Assembly: GCA_033296725.1 (NCBI GenBank)
Contig: MU857636.1
Location: forward strand, 148,171 to 212,170
Length of the DNA: 64,000 bases
Reading direction: 5' to 3'
Source: Corynascus novoguineensis
Lineage: Eukaryota; Ascomycota; Sordariomycetes; Sordariales; Chaetomiaceae
The translations under genes and the position numbers were made by a program. The notes under the pieces were generated by a model. The model was given only the letters and a program-made list of their open reading frames with translations. It was not told the origin of the DNA and searched no databases. Shown piece after piece: positions 34,160 through 44,687 of the stretch. The stretch's first letter is position 1; every line of letters begins with the position of its first letter.

Positions 34160-35738
34160 TTAAAATGAGGAAGAGGTTGTGTTTGTTGCAATCGCTTCCA
34201 AAGAACCAGAAAGTTGACCGGAGAATTGCTCGTAGGTTGAGACCACGAACGCGATGAGCTCGCCAAACACCAGCAAGCCGATGTTTCGGAAAATGGAAGG
34301 AGGGAGCCCGTACGACCCCATAACGAGAGACGCTGTAGGAAAGAGAACGAACGGCCACCAGCTCCGGGCCGCGATGTTGGCAAAGAAAGACTGGTTCATC
34401 CAGGTCGCCACCGCGGCTGTCTCCTCCAGGGCGTCAAGAATATCGTTCGTAATGTTATTGGCTTGCTTGAGCATGCTAGAATGGTCCTCAAATTTTGTCG
34501 CCAGTTGCTCGGTTGCCGTGGCCAGGCGCCCCAGGCCTTGCTCAAGGGTGTCCTGGCGTTGGACGAGCACGGTGGCTTGGTGATCGGAAAGTTGCTGGCG
34601 GGTCAGTGGGAGAGCTTCAACTATAAAAGGGCTGTAAACTCACGATCTGATGCTGAAGAGAGGTAGAAGAAGCTACCGCTGAAGAGACAACCGCCATAAG
34701 CGCGTCCATATCCTCATTGACCCGCTGTGAAGCTTGTTGAAGCGACTTTTCATGTGCGAAAGCTAGCTGGGAGTTGCTCTCGAGGACGTTTCCTAGGAGG
34801 ACGCTCAGCAGCTGTTGCAGGTTTTGGGCGTGCTGAAGGCCATCGCGATAGGATTGGGACGTCTTCTTCAGCGCTAGCTCCAGATCCCCAGAGAGATAGC
34901 TCTCTACTCTTGCCAGCCCATCACTTAAGCGGCCAATCTGTGGCGTGAGTCGGTCGAGTTTTTCTACCGATTGTCTCGCACGGTTGTCAAGATCATCCAT
35001 GCGTTTTTGGAGTTCGGCCTCAACGCCGTCGGTAAGCTGGGCGATAACCCGTGTAAGTCGCTGGTATAACAATATATGTTGGGCTGAAGAGCGGTTAGTC
35101 GCGTACAGATACGAGCATATCAGAGGACCTACCTTTTTCGTTGTCTGCCCTTGCGGCCTCGCAGAATCGCAGCGCCTTGTGACGATAGCTTACCCAGGTG
35201 CTCCAGGCAGCATCCGACGCCGCCAGTCCTGACAGGCAGAGGCCAATTTCGCTCGAGCTCACATGTAGCTGGGGTTCGTCCCTCATGGCAATCTGACTGA
35301 GCGAAGGCTCGCGGAACTTGGCGCACTCTTTTGGTATTGTAAAACTGCCTCGTTCGAGGTCGCAGATGGCGAGGCTGGCAGCATACGAGTCGACAAAGTC
35401 GCGAACTTTTCGCCCAGTGTCGGTGAGAATTGTCGCTTCATCCTTACCATCAACGAGCTGACAGTTGTTGACAAGAAGACGAGCGGCTACGCGGTGGCAT
35501 AGGGGTTCCGACTCAAGCTCTTGGAGCTCGCTCAATGCCACGGCGTAAATGTTGGGCAACCGGGACTTTTGCAACAGTTCGGAGGGCTTGTCGGAGTCTG
35601 TTGCGCCTGGGAATTTAGTTGAGCTACATAAACGTAAGAGCTGAAGGTCGGCCTACAGGATTCCGCTTTCTTCTCATTCCTCCAAGAAATACCACTGATG
35701 CAGGGCAACCAAAGCACCAGAAAGAGCAGCGCCTGCAT
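34160..35738 (-). CDS. Kar5/Tht1-like nuclear fusion protein
   Basis: Four exons: 35657-35738, 35133-35606, 34644-35083, 34160-34594; 476 residues. The ATG at 35738 gives a signal peptide (MQALLFLVLWLPCISGISW). The lumenal part is Cys-containing (ESEPLCHRVAARLLVNNCQL; AICDLERGSFTIPKECAKF; GLCLSG), followed by long coiled-coil sequence (LTDGVEAELQKRMDDLDNRA; SQQLAFAHEKSLQQ-type text) and two membrane segments near the C-terminus (WWPFVLFPTASLVMGSYGLP; NIGLLVFGELIAFVVSTY). This order is that of the Tht1/Kar5 family, ER/nuclear-envelope proteins needed to fuse nuclei after mating. A sexual-stage role is therefore likely. The upstream frame from 35771 adds MVMYCCRGTIN but the second Met gives a better signal peptide. 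Confidence 0.85.
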
Positions 35739-36606
35739 GTTGATCGTGCCACGGCAACAGTACATTACCAAGTTGCAGGTGAAGTGATCTTAACAGGATG
35801 ATGCCTAGTGAAAGAACTGATTATTGGCGTTACAGTTTCGAGGACATCATACGATAATGGAGAAGAAGGCCTGTGGCGGGCATCAAGAGGGAAGAGGGCA
35901 AGGGCCAGGTTGGGGGAAGGTTTCGTCGGAACCCATGGTGACAGAGAGTGACATCCTGAATGGGGGTGAAGCAGTCAACCTGGCGGCTACGATTTTGCGA
36001 TAATTATGTCGGAAGTTGACTGTGGCTGTAATTGCGCTTCGTGGACACTCTGAAGGTATGATAAGACGAATGATAGTACAATCTGGGCTGCCTTATCCAA
36101 ATCAGCGTCGGAAGTAGATAAGTGCACTCCTGCACACGGCTCGAATATGGAGTCACCGAACCATTGTGGGCTACCAACAATGCTGGCCAAAAGACACATT
36201 GAGCTCCACCCTTAATTCCAGGAACTCTACAAGAAGACATAACAAGGTAATCATCCCATGAGGTGTATAATAAGAGAGAAATCTAGGAGTGGTCAAGGTC
36301 CTAGTGAGCACAACAATTTTTGATCCCGAAGCTAAGACGCAAATAAAGAAGAATTAACGTCAACGTTAGTTAATTAGTTATTGTAGTTTCTGACTTTGCG
36401 ATAGTTTAGCTAAGACTCAGGTGATGTTGAATTGGAAGGGAGAGGTTCATACCTTTGAAGGCTGACTCAGCAGCCGACCCACATATGGAACCAAGCAGCC
36501 GATGCTTTCCCGGCGCCCGATCTTTTTTGAGCAGCAGCAGCAGCAGTCGCATCAAGACGAGTCGCACCGCGTCGCGATTTGTCTGGCCAGTCCGCCGTCG
36601 CCCACA
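35739..36606. other. Bidirectional promoter region between Kar5-like and uL6m genes
   Basis: No gene seen. AT-rich around 36300-36400 with TTAGTTAATTAGTTA. An AGC trinucleotide run at about 36531-36548 lies in the uL6m leader. Confidence 0.45.
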
Positions 36607-37495
36607 ATGCTCACCCCAAGGACAGGGCGACAGGCCCTGCAGAGGGCATTAGCCTCCACTCCCTCCTCAACCGTCATTCTGCCGGGCTTCCTTGTCCCTG
36701 CGTTCCAGACGCCGACCGCGCGAAACTTCTCAGCGACAACACAGCGGCCATCCAAGCTTGGGAGGACACCCCTCTCGGTGCCGCCCGGCGTAGAGCTTGC
36801 GATAAGCGAACCGTTCATCAAGAAGGACATGACGTCGTACCTAAAAACGTCCAAGAGGAGAATTACGGTGACGGGCCCGTTGGGTGAGCTGGATTTCTTT
36901 TACCGGGTGTGATAGGGTCGGGAGCTATTGGCCGGCATGCTGACCTGTTTTACAGGTACACTGGATCTCGAAATTCCTGAGTACGTCAACGTCAACCATG
37001 ACGCGGCTGCGAGGAGGGTAGAGCTCAGCGTGAAGGATCGGAATGAGAGGAATCAGCGAGAGATGTGGGGTATGGAGCCCCGTGAACGATCACTCGAGCG
37101 ACCAGATCGAGAACTGACAGACCATAGGAACCACATGGTCGTACCTCAATAACTACATCATGGGCGTATCAGAAGGTCACACAGCCGTCCTGCGTCTAGT
37201 GGGTATCGGTTACAGGGCGACGGTCGAGGCGCGGCCGGAACAAGAGGAGTACCCCGGGCAGCAATTCGTGTGCCTCAAGCTGGGCTTTTCGCACCCGGTC
37301 GAGATGGGCCTGCCCAAGGGTATGAGGGCCAGCGCGCCGCAGCCGACGAGAGTGCTGCTTGAGGGCATCGACAAGGAGCAGATCATGCAGTTCGCCGCCA
37401 AGATTCGCAGGTGGAGAGTGCCCGAGCCGTATAAGGGCAAGGGCATCTTCATCAACGACGAGACCATCAAGCTGAAGCAAAAGAAGATCAAATAG
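36607..37495 (+). CDS. MRPL6: Mitochondrial large-subunit ribosomal protein uL6m
   Basis: Exons 36607-36883, 36956-37069 and 37128-37495; 252 residues. The ATG at 36607 gives a presequence rich in Arg, Ser and Thr (MLTPRTGRQALQRALASTPS ... ARNFSATTQRPSK). The uL6 body follows: ITVTGPLGTLDLEIPEYVNV, then WSYLNNYIMGVSEGHTAVLR and LVGIGYRATVEARPEQEEYP, ending KIRRWRVPEPYKGKGIF and KLKQKKIK. The last segment carries the uL6 signature for rRNA binding (PEPYKGKGI). It is part of the mitoribosome large subunit. Tail-to-tail with the Hal2-type gene, whose stop is only about 120 bases away. Confidence 0.93.
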
Positions 37496-37613
37496 ACGAG
37501 TCATGGGTCGGTTTGTGTATGTCTAGCTATATTCTCCGCCGCCAGGGTTTTGGGTTGGCTGTATCTGTGCCATAGAAATATGTACATTATTGGGCGTTGT
37601 TGGTCAAACCGGC

Positions 37614-38675
37614 TTATTTCAGCCCGAGCACTTCTTGCACCACCTCGAGAACGCGGCCGTGGACCGCTGCGGGCGCGGCAACGACACCGCTGTTGGTTGC
37701 CAGCGTTCTGCCGACGCCAAAGTCGAGGCGCTGCCCCTTGGTGTCGGTGACTTGCCCACCCGCTTCCCGGACGATCAAGTCTCCGGCTGCATGGTCCCAG
37801 ATCTTTTCTTGGTACGTCTTGGAGGTGGGCAGGCGCAGGTAGATGTCTCCAGCACCGCGGGCGATGGAACCATACTTGGCCTGCGAGTCCATCCTGACGC
37901 TGGGCTTGGTGATGCCCAGTTTCTGGGCGATCTGCGCGGAATCGGACTGGTTGGAGTGCCCGGACTCGACGCTCTCGCAGAAGCAGGCGTTCGCCATTTC
38001 GGTGACCTCCTTCATCCTGATGCTCTTTCCCTCAGTGAGCCCGCCGGTTCCCAGTGGCCGGCTTGTCGCGCCCTGCCCCACCACGGCTGAGAAGATGACG
38101 CCCCTCCCCTCCTCGTCTGTCTGGTTGGCTCCAATGTCCGCCTCCAGCGGCGCCTCGTCGTCGACCGGTAGGTTGGGGCAGCCCAGCACGCCCACCTTGA
38201 CGTCCCCGTCCTCCAGCAGCGCCAGCGCCAGTGCATACTGTCCACCCCGCAGAAACCCCTTGGTCCCGTCGATTGGGTCGATAGTCCACACGCGCCCCTT
38301 GCGGCCGCCCTCACTTCTGCCGAGGTCGAGGACCTCAAGCAGGTCGGCCTCGTCCCGGACCCCGCCGAGCGCCTCCTCGGCCGCGCCGCTAAGCCTGGTG
38401 GACCGGACGAGGTCCCAAATGAGCCCACGTAGACCGGCGTCGGAGCGCAACTGGGCTGCCTCCTCTTCGGCCACGATGGCGTCGCCGGGGAAGTTGGCGC
38501 GCAGCGCGGCGATGATGAGCGCCTGCGCGCCAAAGTCACCGATGGTCACGGGCGACGCATCGTCCTTGGACACTGTCCCCTTGGCCTTCTCGCGGAAGAC
38601 GCGCTTGGTGAGGATGGCGGCGCGCTGCACGGCCAGCTGGGCAATTTCGAGCTCGCGCGCGTAGGGAGAAGTCAT
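37614..38675 (-). CDS. 3'(2'),5'-bisphosphate nucleotidase (Hal2/Met22 type)
   Basis: From the ATG at 38675 (MTSPYARELEIAQLAVQRAA) the protein has 353 residues, the usual length. It removes the 3' phosphate of PAP (and PAPS) in sulfate assimilation and is the lithium/sodium-sensitive salt-tolerance target of yeast. The inositol-phosphatase-family metal site is complete: DDASPVTIGDFGAQALI, AEEEAAQL, WTIDPIDGTKGFLRGG and WDHAAGDLIVREAGGQVTD. The frame stays open up to an ATG at 38912; that longer form adds 79 residues with a hydrophobic helix (ISIFSLVILALAVFTGLTN), which could anchor or retarget the enzyme. Single exon. Confidence 0.93.
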   Translation of the reverse strand: MTSPYARELEIAQLAVQRAAILTKRVFREKAKGTVSKDDASPVTIGDFGAQALIIAALRANFPGDAIVAEEEAAQLRSDAGLRGLIWDLVRSTRLSGAAEEALGGVRDEADLLEVLDLGRSEGGRKGRVWTIDPIDGTKGFLRGGQYALALALLEDGDVKVGVLGCPNLPVDDEAPLEADIGANQTDEEGRGVIFSAVVGQGATSRPLGTGGLTEGKSIRMKEVTEMANACFCESVESGHSNQSDSAQIAQKLGITKPSVRMDSQAKYGSIARGAGDIYLRLPTSKTYQEKIWDHAAGDLIVREAGGQVTDTKGQRLDFGVGRTLATNSGVVAAPAAVHGRVLEVVQEVLGLK

Positions 38676-41189
38676 GGTGCTGGCGGTGGCAATGGCGGGG
38701 TGTGCTGTTGAAGTGGGGTGGTGAATGTTGGTACGGCTGAGGTGGTTCAGGACGAGGCCGAGGCGCCGGGGGACAATGGTGTTGGTTAAACCTGTGAAGA
38801 CCGCCAGGGCGAGGATGACCAGGGAGAAAATCGAGATGGGTTGGAGAGACAGTTTGGTTCTGCTTCGGCTTGGGGAAGCGGCAGTTGGAGATTTTGTCAA
38901 GTCGCCCATCAATATTTAATGTTCTGAATTGTGAGAGATTAAAAGTGACGTCGGCCCGCTTTCTCTTCCTGTCTTGGGTGGATTTCCCCCGCAGCTATTA
39001 GCGGCAACAGAAGTTCGTACACTAACATGAGGCATATACGAATAGGTATTTGTTCCAATGAACGGCCTTGGCCTGGCTTAGCTCTTGAAATCGATATCAA
39101 GGTGTTCTTTGCCTATTCTGTTCGCTTTGGTATGCGGGGAAAGATGCTACCTTGCACTGTAGGGGCCTTGTATTACCGACTACATAACATCATTACAAGA
39201 GGCACACCGTTATGAGTGAACTAGGCATACTAGACCTCATGAAGCACCACGCCCCCAATGTTTCTAAACCAAATTCTAGTTGCCATCGCTTTGTGGGACA
39301 TCGTAGAACAGTGATAAATGTTCGGTAAGGACCTGACAACGTATCTTCTCGAAGTACAAAGCTGCACGGGCTCTGAGCTGCTTTGCAGGGCAATGTCATG
39401 CCGCTGCTCCCCTCGCTCGCAACGGGCACAGTCACAGTGTTTCGAACACAGAGAGTGTTCTGTTCTCAGCTTCTGCTTTACCTCTTCTGCTTTTTTACAG
39501 ATCCGATTGCACAAGGGGGCTTGCAACCGAGACCATTACCATTAACAAACCATATTGACTAAGAAGCCAAGACGTTTAAACTGAGCGACTTGACGCTTGA
39601 ACACGTGGAATGTGGAATGATTCAGCTGGTTACCCTCGTGTTAGTTACAACAAATACATGGTTGTACAAACTCATCCAAAAAAAAGGGTATAAGAACGGT
39701 ATCAATCAGTTTTCCAGCTGCACATATTAGAAGATGACCTGAACTTAATGCGGCAGGATAAGCGTACTTGGAGGGAACATCATATCGTAACAGTTCCACC
39801 CTAACTTTGCCTTATATTGGTCCAACAATAACCGCAGGTAGATTCGTACGTAACTGCTGGCACAATGCAAGTTGAATGACATGGGTGTAGTTACGAAGCC
39901 CGCACTCAGGGACGATAAGGAGTAACCAATATAAGGAGGCACATGTTGAAACTTACTTAGCGACTACGTCCACTGATTTATCAAGAAATCAAATTAGACG
40001 CCTCATATCGTCTTTTGTATCATTACGCGACCGGCTGCACACCTGTAATGCAGAAATACTCTCTTTGATTGTTCGGCTCCCGTTCTCCTTTCTGTACATG
40101 CGGTAATTAGACTACATCATTTGGAAGTGTTTTCGTTCACGCTATTCAAAAAGTGAAGGCTCGAAGAGAATATAGGCCCATAATGTGTACGCATCTGAAG
40201 GTTCAGCTTCAAACTAAAGAACCAAAATGGCGGCACTGTTGTCTATCATACAGCCTGTGGAAATGGGAGTACTATTCCAGGGCCATTTTAGAATTCCCTT
40301 GCTTATATATAGTGTACCTACTTCATATGCCATCCCTTCCATTTTATCAGTAGTTAGCGAGCAAGTTTCGAAGACTGCTTGCACCTTCGAAGGCTGCTAG
40401 TGACATAACAGTATAAGGTATTGTACGTTCACACAATTGATCCGAGCTTACAATTGGGGTATTGGGTGCTCAGGAGCATCCCCAGGGTGGTGGTTGGTTC
40501 ATGGCAGTGAGGTTGTTGATAGATACAGTCGTTGTTATTCAGTTCCACGCGTGGAAGCTCCCTGTTCCTGCAAATATGTGCCTGCCAAGAGCCTCTTAAA
40601 TTGCGGTGAGTTGCAGTGCCCCAGTCTTCCACAGCACGCTACGCCTCAAAGCCACTATTCAATCCAACAGGGTATTTAAACGCTCTGATCATATCATGGT
40701 ACTCATGTCTGAACATCTTAGGAAGTTCCAACGGCTTTTCAATCATTCCGGACTTAGTGTCGTTGAGTGCCAATGGAATTTCTTGAAACGAGTGAAGCCT
40801 GTCCCAAACAATGGAGGTAATTGTTATAATGTTGAGTTTGAGGAGCGGCTTATTTATCTGGTCCAGCTCTCGAGGAGTTTTGAGTTTTTAAGCTCCGAAG
40901 CCACCTATAACCTGCTTGTTCAGCAACGCGAAGCATGAGAATCTCGAAGACATCCACTGTGTATGTTGCGCATACCGCGGGAAAGAGGCGTAACAATGGA
41001 ACATCTGCTCCAGGGGCCCTGGCCGGCAAGGTTCCCGGCCAGCATCTTTCAGGACAAGTCGATCAGCCACACAACGCCACTAATTATTACCAGGAAGAAG
41101 GACACCAACAAATGTCAACAATAACAACAATGACAACAAAACTTCCGTGCCTTCTGTGCCGGTAGCTTATACAGATTGACACTGTCAAG
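38676..41189. other. AT-rich intergenic region upstream of the transposon relic
   Basis: 38676-38912 holds the possible N-terminal extension of the nucleotidase. Beyond that, 39000-40450 is relatively AT-rich with no gene seen. A frame at 40606-40938 (MSCSAPVFHSTLRLK...) is open for 110 codons but unrecognised; together with the patch to 41180 it may belong to the transposon relic. I could not see clear terminal inverted repeats. Confidence 0.4.
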
Positions 41190-42695
41190 ATGGCTGATAA
41201 TTCTTTTCCTGTTGATACAGATCGTCAGATGCAACTTACAATGGAAGCTATCCGTTCCAAAGCAGTCCCAAGCATTCGCGAAGCCGCCGAACTCTTCGAT
41301 ATACCCCCTTCGACCCTGCAAGATCGCCTCGCTGGCCGACAAGGTTCAGAGGGGATTCGACAGCACATTCAACGGTTCAATGTCGAAGAGGAGAATCCCA
41401 TCGTCAAAGCAGCGCTCCAGCTCACGCGTGGGGATGGCCGCTTTCTCTCCAGGTCCTACATAGCCTCGCCATTAGCTTGCTGATTAAAAAGGGGGATCTC
41501 TTGCCTCTTGAAAGGGACTGGCATTCGCGCTTTTGTGCAGTACCCTGAATAGAAGGGGCTGTTCTCCCGGGCGAGGGATCAATCGATGAAGGATACCGTA
41601 GATTTGCCAATTTGGAAGAATGGTTCAAGCTCTATCACAACACTCGACAAGCCTACGGTATTCTTGACGAAGATGTCTACAATATGGATGAGAAGGGGTT
41701 TTACGAAGGGGACTGGCAACAGATGCAAGGCCGTCATTACTCGTCATTGCAAAGAATCCTTCTCGACGCAAACAGGGAATCGTAACCGGGTTTCGGTCGT
41801 TGACTGCATCTCGGGTCACGGCTTCGTTCTTCCACCATTTGTCGTCTTTCAGGGAAAACAGATCCAGTCCTCCTGGGCAAACGACCGAGTCGACAAGAGT
41901 ATCGTCATCTGTGTTAGCCCTAGTGGATGGACCGATCAGGAGATTGGTTTTGGTTGGATTCAGCATTTCGACAAGCACACCGCTACCCAAACAGTTGGGC
42001 ACTACCGACTGTTGGTATTGGACGGACATACGAGCCACGCCTCTCTTCAGTTCGTCAAATATTGCCAGGATCACAATATCATCCCTCTCTGTCTTCCTTC
42101 CCATCCAACCCATGAGCTTCAGCCGCTGGATGTCGGCATCTTTCGGCCATTGGCAACGAAATACAGGCAAGTCATCAGCGAATGCAGAACTTTCGACGCT
42201 AGAAGAATCGACAACCTGCAGTTTCTTCTCATTTATCAACAAGCGCGCCAGACAATCAAGAACAATATCCCAGACGCGTGGAGAGGAGCTGGATTGGTTC
42301 CATACGACCCAGACAAGATTTGCGCTCGCTACCGCCAAATTACAGCCCCATTTGTGAGCTTCATAGACCGGTTTGGGAGGAAAGTCGACCTCGCTGTGGA
42401 TGAAGATACTGGGAGACAAGTCAATAGTATTGTAGGGAAGTTGCTTGATGTGTATGATGCCCAGTCGAAGCAGGGAGCGCCGTTCATGCAGGGCACCTGT
42501 TTAACTGCTCTAGAGAATCGATCAACTCTCCATACCTCGAACCAAGGGTTTGTGGAAAAGACAACACAAAGAGGAAAGCAGGCTCATAGGAAGCACGGCG
42601 GGCAGGCTCGTACTCTAACTGATGCGGAAATTGAAGAGGAGAAAGCGGAGAGGAAAGCCATGGAATCAGGTGAACCGAAGGTGAACCGAAAGTGA
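41190..42695 (+). mobile_element. Degenerate Fot1/pogo-like DNA transposon (frameshifted transposase)
   Basis: Three frames together spell a pogo/Fot1-type transposase of the Tc1/mariner superfamily. 41190-41425: psq-like HTH (SKAVPSIREAAELFDIPPST). About 41425-41700, shifted: CENPB-type HTH text (LLIKKGDLLPLERDWHSRF) with a stop, then LEEWFKLYHNTRQAYGILDE and the first catalytic Asp in YNMDEKGF. From about 41710, shifted again: GNRNRVSVVDCISGHG, second Asp in LVLDGHTSHASLQFVKY, third in HELQPLDVGIFRPLA. At least two frameshifts and one stop break the gene, so it cannot encode a working transposase. The rest of the DDE domain to 42695 is uninterrupted, which implies fairly recent decay and no heavy RIP damage. 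Ends and target duplication were not found. Confidence 0.85.
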
Positions 42696-42953
42696 ACGTG
42701 AAGGCGAGGAGGGCAGCGCTACGAAGAGTGATTGGTTTTGCAAGAATGGTTTGGAAGGAAATGCCAGTGAGTTACGACGTTTTCGAGTAGCTGTATCAAC
42801 AGGCTGGCTTCTGCCAAACGCAACGGTTTTTCGCACTACTGTGACAATTTTTGCCCTTGATGCCAACCAGAGTCGTGTGCGGGCCGGAGACACAGTGCAT
42901 ATGTATGCCAAAGACGTATCTAGACAAAAAAGAACCCAGATAATGGAACCTAG

Positions 42954-42961
42954 AAAAAAAA
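42954..42961 (-). terminator. Pol III terminator of tRNA-His
   Basis: Run of eight T on the minus strand, two bases after the tRNA 3' end. Confidence 0.75.
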
Positions 42962-42963
42962 CA

Positions 42964-43049
42964 TGGGATAACCAGGAATCGAACCTGGGTCCTCTCGGTC
43001 GCTGTCTCTAAACCACAACGAGAAGTACTGACCACTATACTATTATCCC
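42964..43049 (-). tRNA. tRNA-His (GTG), intron-containing
   Basis: Reads GGGATAATAGTATAGTGGTC at the 5' end and closes with TTATCCC plus discriminator A, giving a 7-bp acceptor stem. The anticodon stem TCTCG/CGAGA encloses TT-GTG-G, then about 14 nt of intron (TTTAGAGACAGCGA) after position 37. The T arm contains GGTTCGATTCC. It lies 270 bases downstream of the transposon relic. Confidence 0.9.
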
Positions 43050-43439
43050 TTGCATTGATTCGACCAAAATTTGGAGCCCATCAGGGATTACTCGGCAGCA
43101 CTGAGCTTGCAAGCATCCACTCACCTAGAAGATCTAACTACGCCATCAATAGACGGTACAGATTCCCTGCACCCCTTTTCTTTTCTTTACAAAATAGAGG
43201 AGACAGGGTTGTAAATTTCCCGTATCTTGGTCACACCGTTTGAAGAAACGAAGCTCTGGAGTAGCGAGATTATGAGAAAAGTTGAGAGCTAGAGCTTCTG
43301 GGATTTCGGGAGATAGCAAGACAGAAACTTCCGCTTCCGGACTTTGTTACGGATCTACTGTTTATTGACCGATACTCAATTACTTATCGGACGACTCAAC
43401 AGTGAATTCACACCGAATTATTACCCCCTTTCACTGAGC
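43050..43439. other. Intergenic between tRNA-His and the cyclase gene
   Basis: No gene seen; tRNA-His upstream sequence and the 3' UTR of the minus-strand cyclase gene. Confidence 0.5.
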
Positions 43440-44687
43440 CTAATCGTACCAGATAGCGTTCATACCGAATCCGGGCTCGGGGATGCGCACGCGCGCGACG
43501 CGGTGCAAAAACTCGTCCTTCCACCGGTACATCTCGAGCCAACCCTCTTGGTCATCCGTGATGGCCATCCACTCGTCAGTCCAGGGGCAGGGCGAGACGG
43601 CGTTGCTGTGGCCGCCGCTGGTCGGGGTCGGGTTGAGCAGGATTTGGCGTTCGATGCTGCCGCAGTCGCGCAGCTTGAAGGCGGCCACATAGCCCTGCAG
43701 CTCGAACTTGTTGGCGCGCGACGACGCGAACATGTAGCGCCCGCTCGACGTAAGCGCTACCACGTCGGCACGGTACAGGCCCTTGCCCGTCTCCCGGTCC
43801 CGAGAGGGAATTCCTGGCGGGATGAGCGGGTAGCTGTGGTGGGTGTAGACGGGCATGTGGGTGGCAGGGTCGATGACGTACTCGCAGATGCGGTTGCCAG
43901 CCTCCATCAGGGCGTAAAGGTAGTTGCCGGTAGGGTGCATGGCGACCCAGCGCGGGTGGTCGCCGGGGTCGGGGGCGTCGACACTGCCGACCAGCTCGAC
44001 TTCGCCAGAAGGTAGCTTGCGGTGCGTCCACAACTTGTTGGCCGTCAGATCGGCCGAATAGAGGTACGTCTCGGTCGGATCGAACACCATGCCGTGGATG
44101 CCCGTGTTGGGCTGGTACGGGTAGTTCTGGATGTTGGTCTCGAGCTTGCCCGTGTCCGAGACGGAGAAGACGTTGCCGTAGCCAGCATGATTGTAAAAGG
44201 GGTTGGCATAGACAGCGTACGGCGGCTTTTGCGCCGCGAGCAGGAAGATTGCGCGTGTGTTTGTATCGGCGCTGTTTGCCTTTGCTGATATGTGTGAACG
44301 AGTGTCAGTTATTATTGAAGTAGAAGACGATTTGTCATCAAGCCACGAGCAAAGATGTGCAAGGGGAACCAACGGTCACCGCCCATAGGATGAGATGCCT
44401 CGTGGACTATTTCAGTCGGGCTCCGGACGGCAAAGCTCGACCATTTTTTCATGGCAGCGCCGTAGAGGTTCTTCCTGGAATGCTGTGTTCCGTCATGGTG
44501 AGCTACTACGGCTTCACTGCGCGGCCAATTGGGGTCGTACGTCGAATGTCATCCATGAAATCGGCTCGTCGTGTGGTATCTCTGTGCGTTTGAGCAGCTT
44601 CAGCGTGAGGTTTTCATCGTCGAACTGCACGGTGAATATGGCCCCTGGCGGGGTCCATGTGCCAATCATCAAATGATGGAGGGGCAT
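43440..44687 (-). CDS. 3-carboxy-cis,cis-muconate cyclase (beta-propeller lactonase)
   Basis: Exons 44541-44687, 44380-44482, 43440-44284; 364 residues. Starts MPLHHLMIGTWTPPGAIFTV; the second exon reads RKNLYGAAMKKWSSFAVRSP; later text is GNVFSVSDTGKLETNIQNYP, HGMVFDPTETYLYSADLTAN, DHPRWVAMHPTGNYLYALME and the end is GFGMNAIWYD. This is the fungal seven-bladed-propeller enzyme (EC 5.5.1.5) that converts 3-carboxy-cis,cis-muconate, the ring-cleavage product of protocatechuate, into its lactone in the beta-ketoadipate pathway. It is unrelated to the bacterial enzyme. Divergently transcribed from the intradiol dioxygenase that would make its substrate. Cytosolic; no signal peptide. Confidence 0.93.

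Noticed and set aside
40606..40938. 110-residue frame left of the transposon relic
   Set aside because: No family recognised, AT-rich codons; perhaps part of the relic.
41625..42419. 264-residue minus-strand frame inside the transposon relic
   Set aside because: Shadow of the transposase frame, whose catalytic motifs are on the plus strand.
40935..42925. Weak inverted similarity (ACACAGTG core) near 40970 and 42892 as transposon ends
   Set aside because: Only about nine matching bases with gaps and no clear TA duplication; not enough to call terminal inverted repeats.
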